Shown: piece by piece, positions 44,829-44,971 of the stretch
Numbering within the stretch: the stretch's first letter is position 1
Layout of the letters: every line of letters begins with the position of its first letter
NCBI RefSeq assembly: GCF_010686755.1
Contig: NZ_JAAGXA010000019.1
Span: 10,218 to 55,188 of the forward strand
Source of the DNA: Nocardioides zeae
Lineage (GTDB): Bacteria > Actinomycetota > Actinomycetes > Propionibacteriales > Nocardioidaceae
DNA: 44,971 bases
Direction: 5' to 3'
The notes under the pieces: model-generated
What the model saw: only the letters and a program-made list of their open reading frames with translations
Told to the model about the DNA's origin: nothing
Database searches by the model: none
Made by a program: the position numbers and the translations under genes

Positions 44829-44971
44829 TTTCCCCGGTCGACCGGGGAACGTGTCACTTCGACCATCAACGTTGATGGTCAAAGCGGCGTGTTCCCCGGT
44901 CGACCGGGGAACGTGTCACTTCGACCATCAACGTTGATGGTCAAAGCGGCGTGTTCCCCGGGCGACCGGGG
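44829..44971. repeat. Tandem 62-bp palindromic repeats running off the window
   Basis: Unit: palindrome A TTCCCCGGTCGACCGGGGAA (20), CGTGTCA (7), near-palindrome B (28, arm CTTCGACCATCAAC, one mismatch), CGGCGTG (7). A copies start at 44830, 44892 and 44954 (exact 62-bp period); the third has T to G in the centre. B copies: 44857-44884 and 44919-44946. The array continues past the window edge. A related single A-B-A copy lies at 21883-21974. Confidence 0.9.

Noticed and set aside
44829..44971. Tandem repeats as a CRISPR array
   Set aside because: Repeats are contiguous with constant 7-nt spacers, palindromic throughout, and no cas genes are near.

Overview
The window is very GC-rich chromosomal DNA from an actinobacterium. 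GTG and TTG starts are common, genes are tightly packed with 4-base ATGA/GTGA overlaps, and TANNNT-type -10 boxes sit directly before several start codons. Gene content (33-residue bS22, a tRNA-adenosine-deaminase-associated protein, an HspR-like regulator, Rex, a DUF5667 protein, System II cytochrome c maturation) fits the Nocardioidaceae (Nocardioides-like), which is an inference from content only. Positions 1-86 are a C/G homopolymer run that looks like a contig-end artefact. I saw no rRNA, tRNA or CRISPR array.

Layout. 0.1-4.7 kb: secreted RCC1-repeat protein, class II fructose-bisphosphate aldolase, CorA and Hsp20, with an HspR-like regulator divergent from hsp20. 5.1-10.1 kb: SpoU/TrmH methyltransferase, DedA protein, PyrE, a 2H phosphoesterase, an AbiEi-DUF559 protein flanked by related hairpin/direct repeats, and an acyl-CoA dehydrogenase. 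10.2-12.6 kb: a MauE-thioredoxin fusion and two small exported proteins with near-identical Tat-like leaders. 12.8-20.1 kb: the glycogen-to-trehalose route (GlgX/TreX, TreY, TreZ) interrupted by an inverted lipoprotein gene. 20.2-21.9 kb: TadA with its associated protein, and Upp. 22.0-28.2 kb: ccsB-resB-ccdA-resA, a histidine phosphatase and hemL. 28.4-35.5 kb: a lytic transglycosylase, then rex-hemA-hemC-hemD/cobA-hemB read right to left. 35.6-44.8 kb: GtrA with a family 2 glycosyltransferase, glutaredoxin, HAD-IB hydrolase, a BldN-like ECF sigma factor with its DUF5667 partner, a duplicated non-coding repeat, PlsC-like acyltransferase, GalE2-like protein, bS22, a BldC/excisionase-like HTH protein and a HAD hydrolase.

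As I recall the genomes, the order hemB-hemD-hemC-hemA-rex-glutaredoxin-HAD-sigma-DUF5667 matches the Streptomyces coelicolor hem-rex-bldN region, and HTH/bS22/galE2/plsC, serB1/glutaredoxin/hem and hemL-to-ccsB match Mycobacterium tuberculosis around Rv0500-Rv0529. Function is coherent: heme synthesis (hemL, hemA, hemC, hemD, hemB) beside redox sensing (Rex) and c-type cytochrome assembly (ResA, CcdA, ResB, CcsB), plus trehalose production and envelope remodelling.

The most unusual signals are: a 62-bp composite palindromic repeat, tandem at the right end and dispersed once at 21.9 kb; repeat-flanked AbiEi-DUF559 gene; two roughly 270-bp inverted-repeat units after the DUF5667 gene; two matching ECF-type promoters (CGTAAC, 16-17 bp, CGTT) that tie the lytic transglycosylase to the BldN-like sigma factor; and divergent promoters sharing one symmetric -10 sequence.
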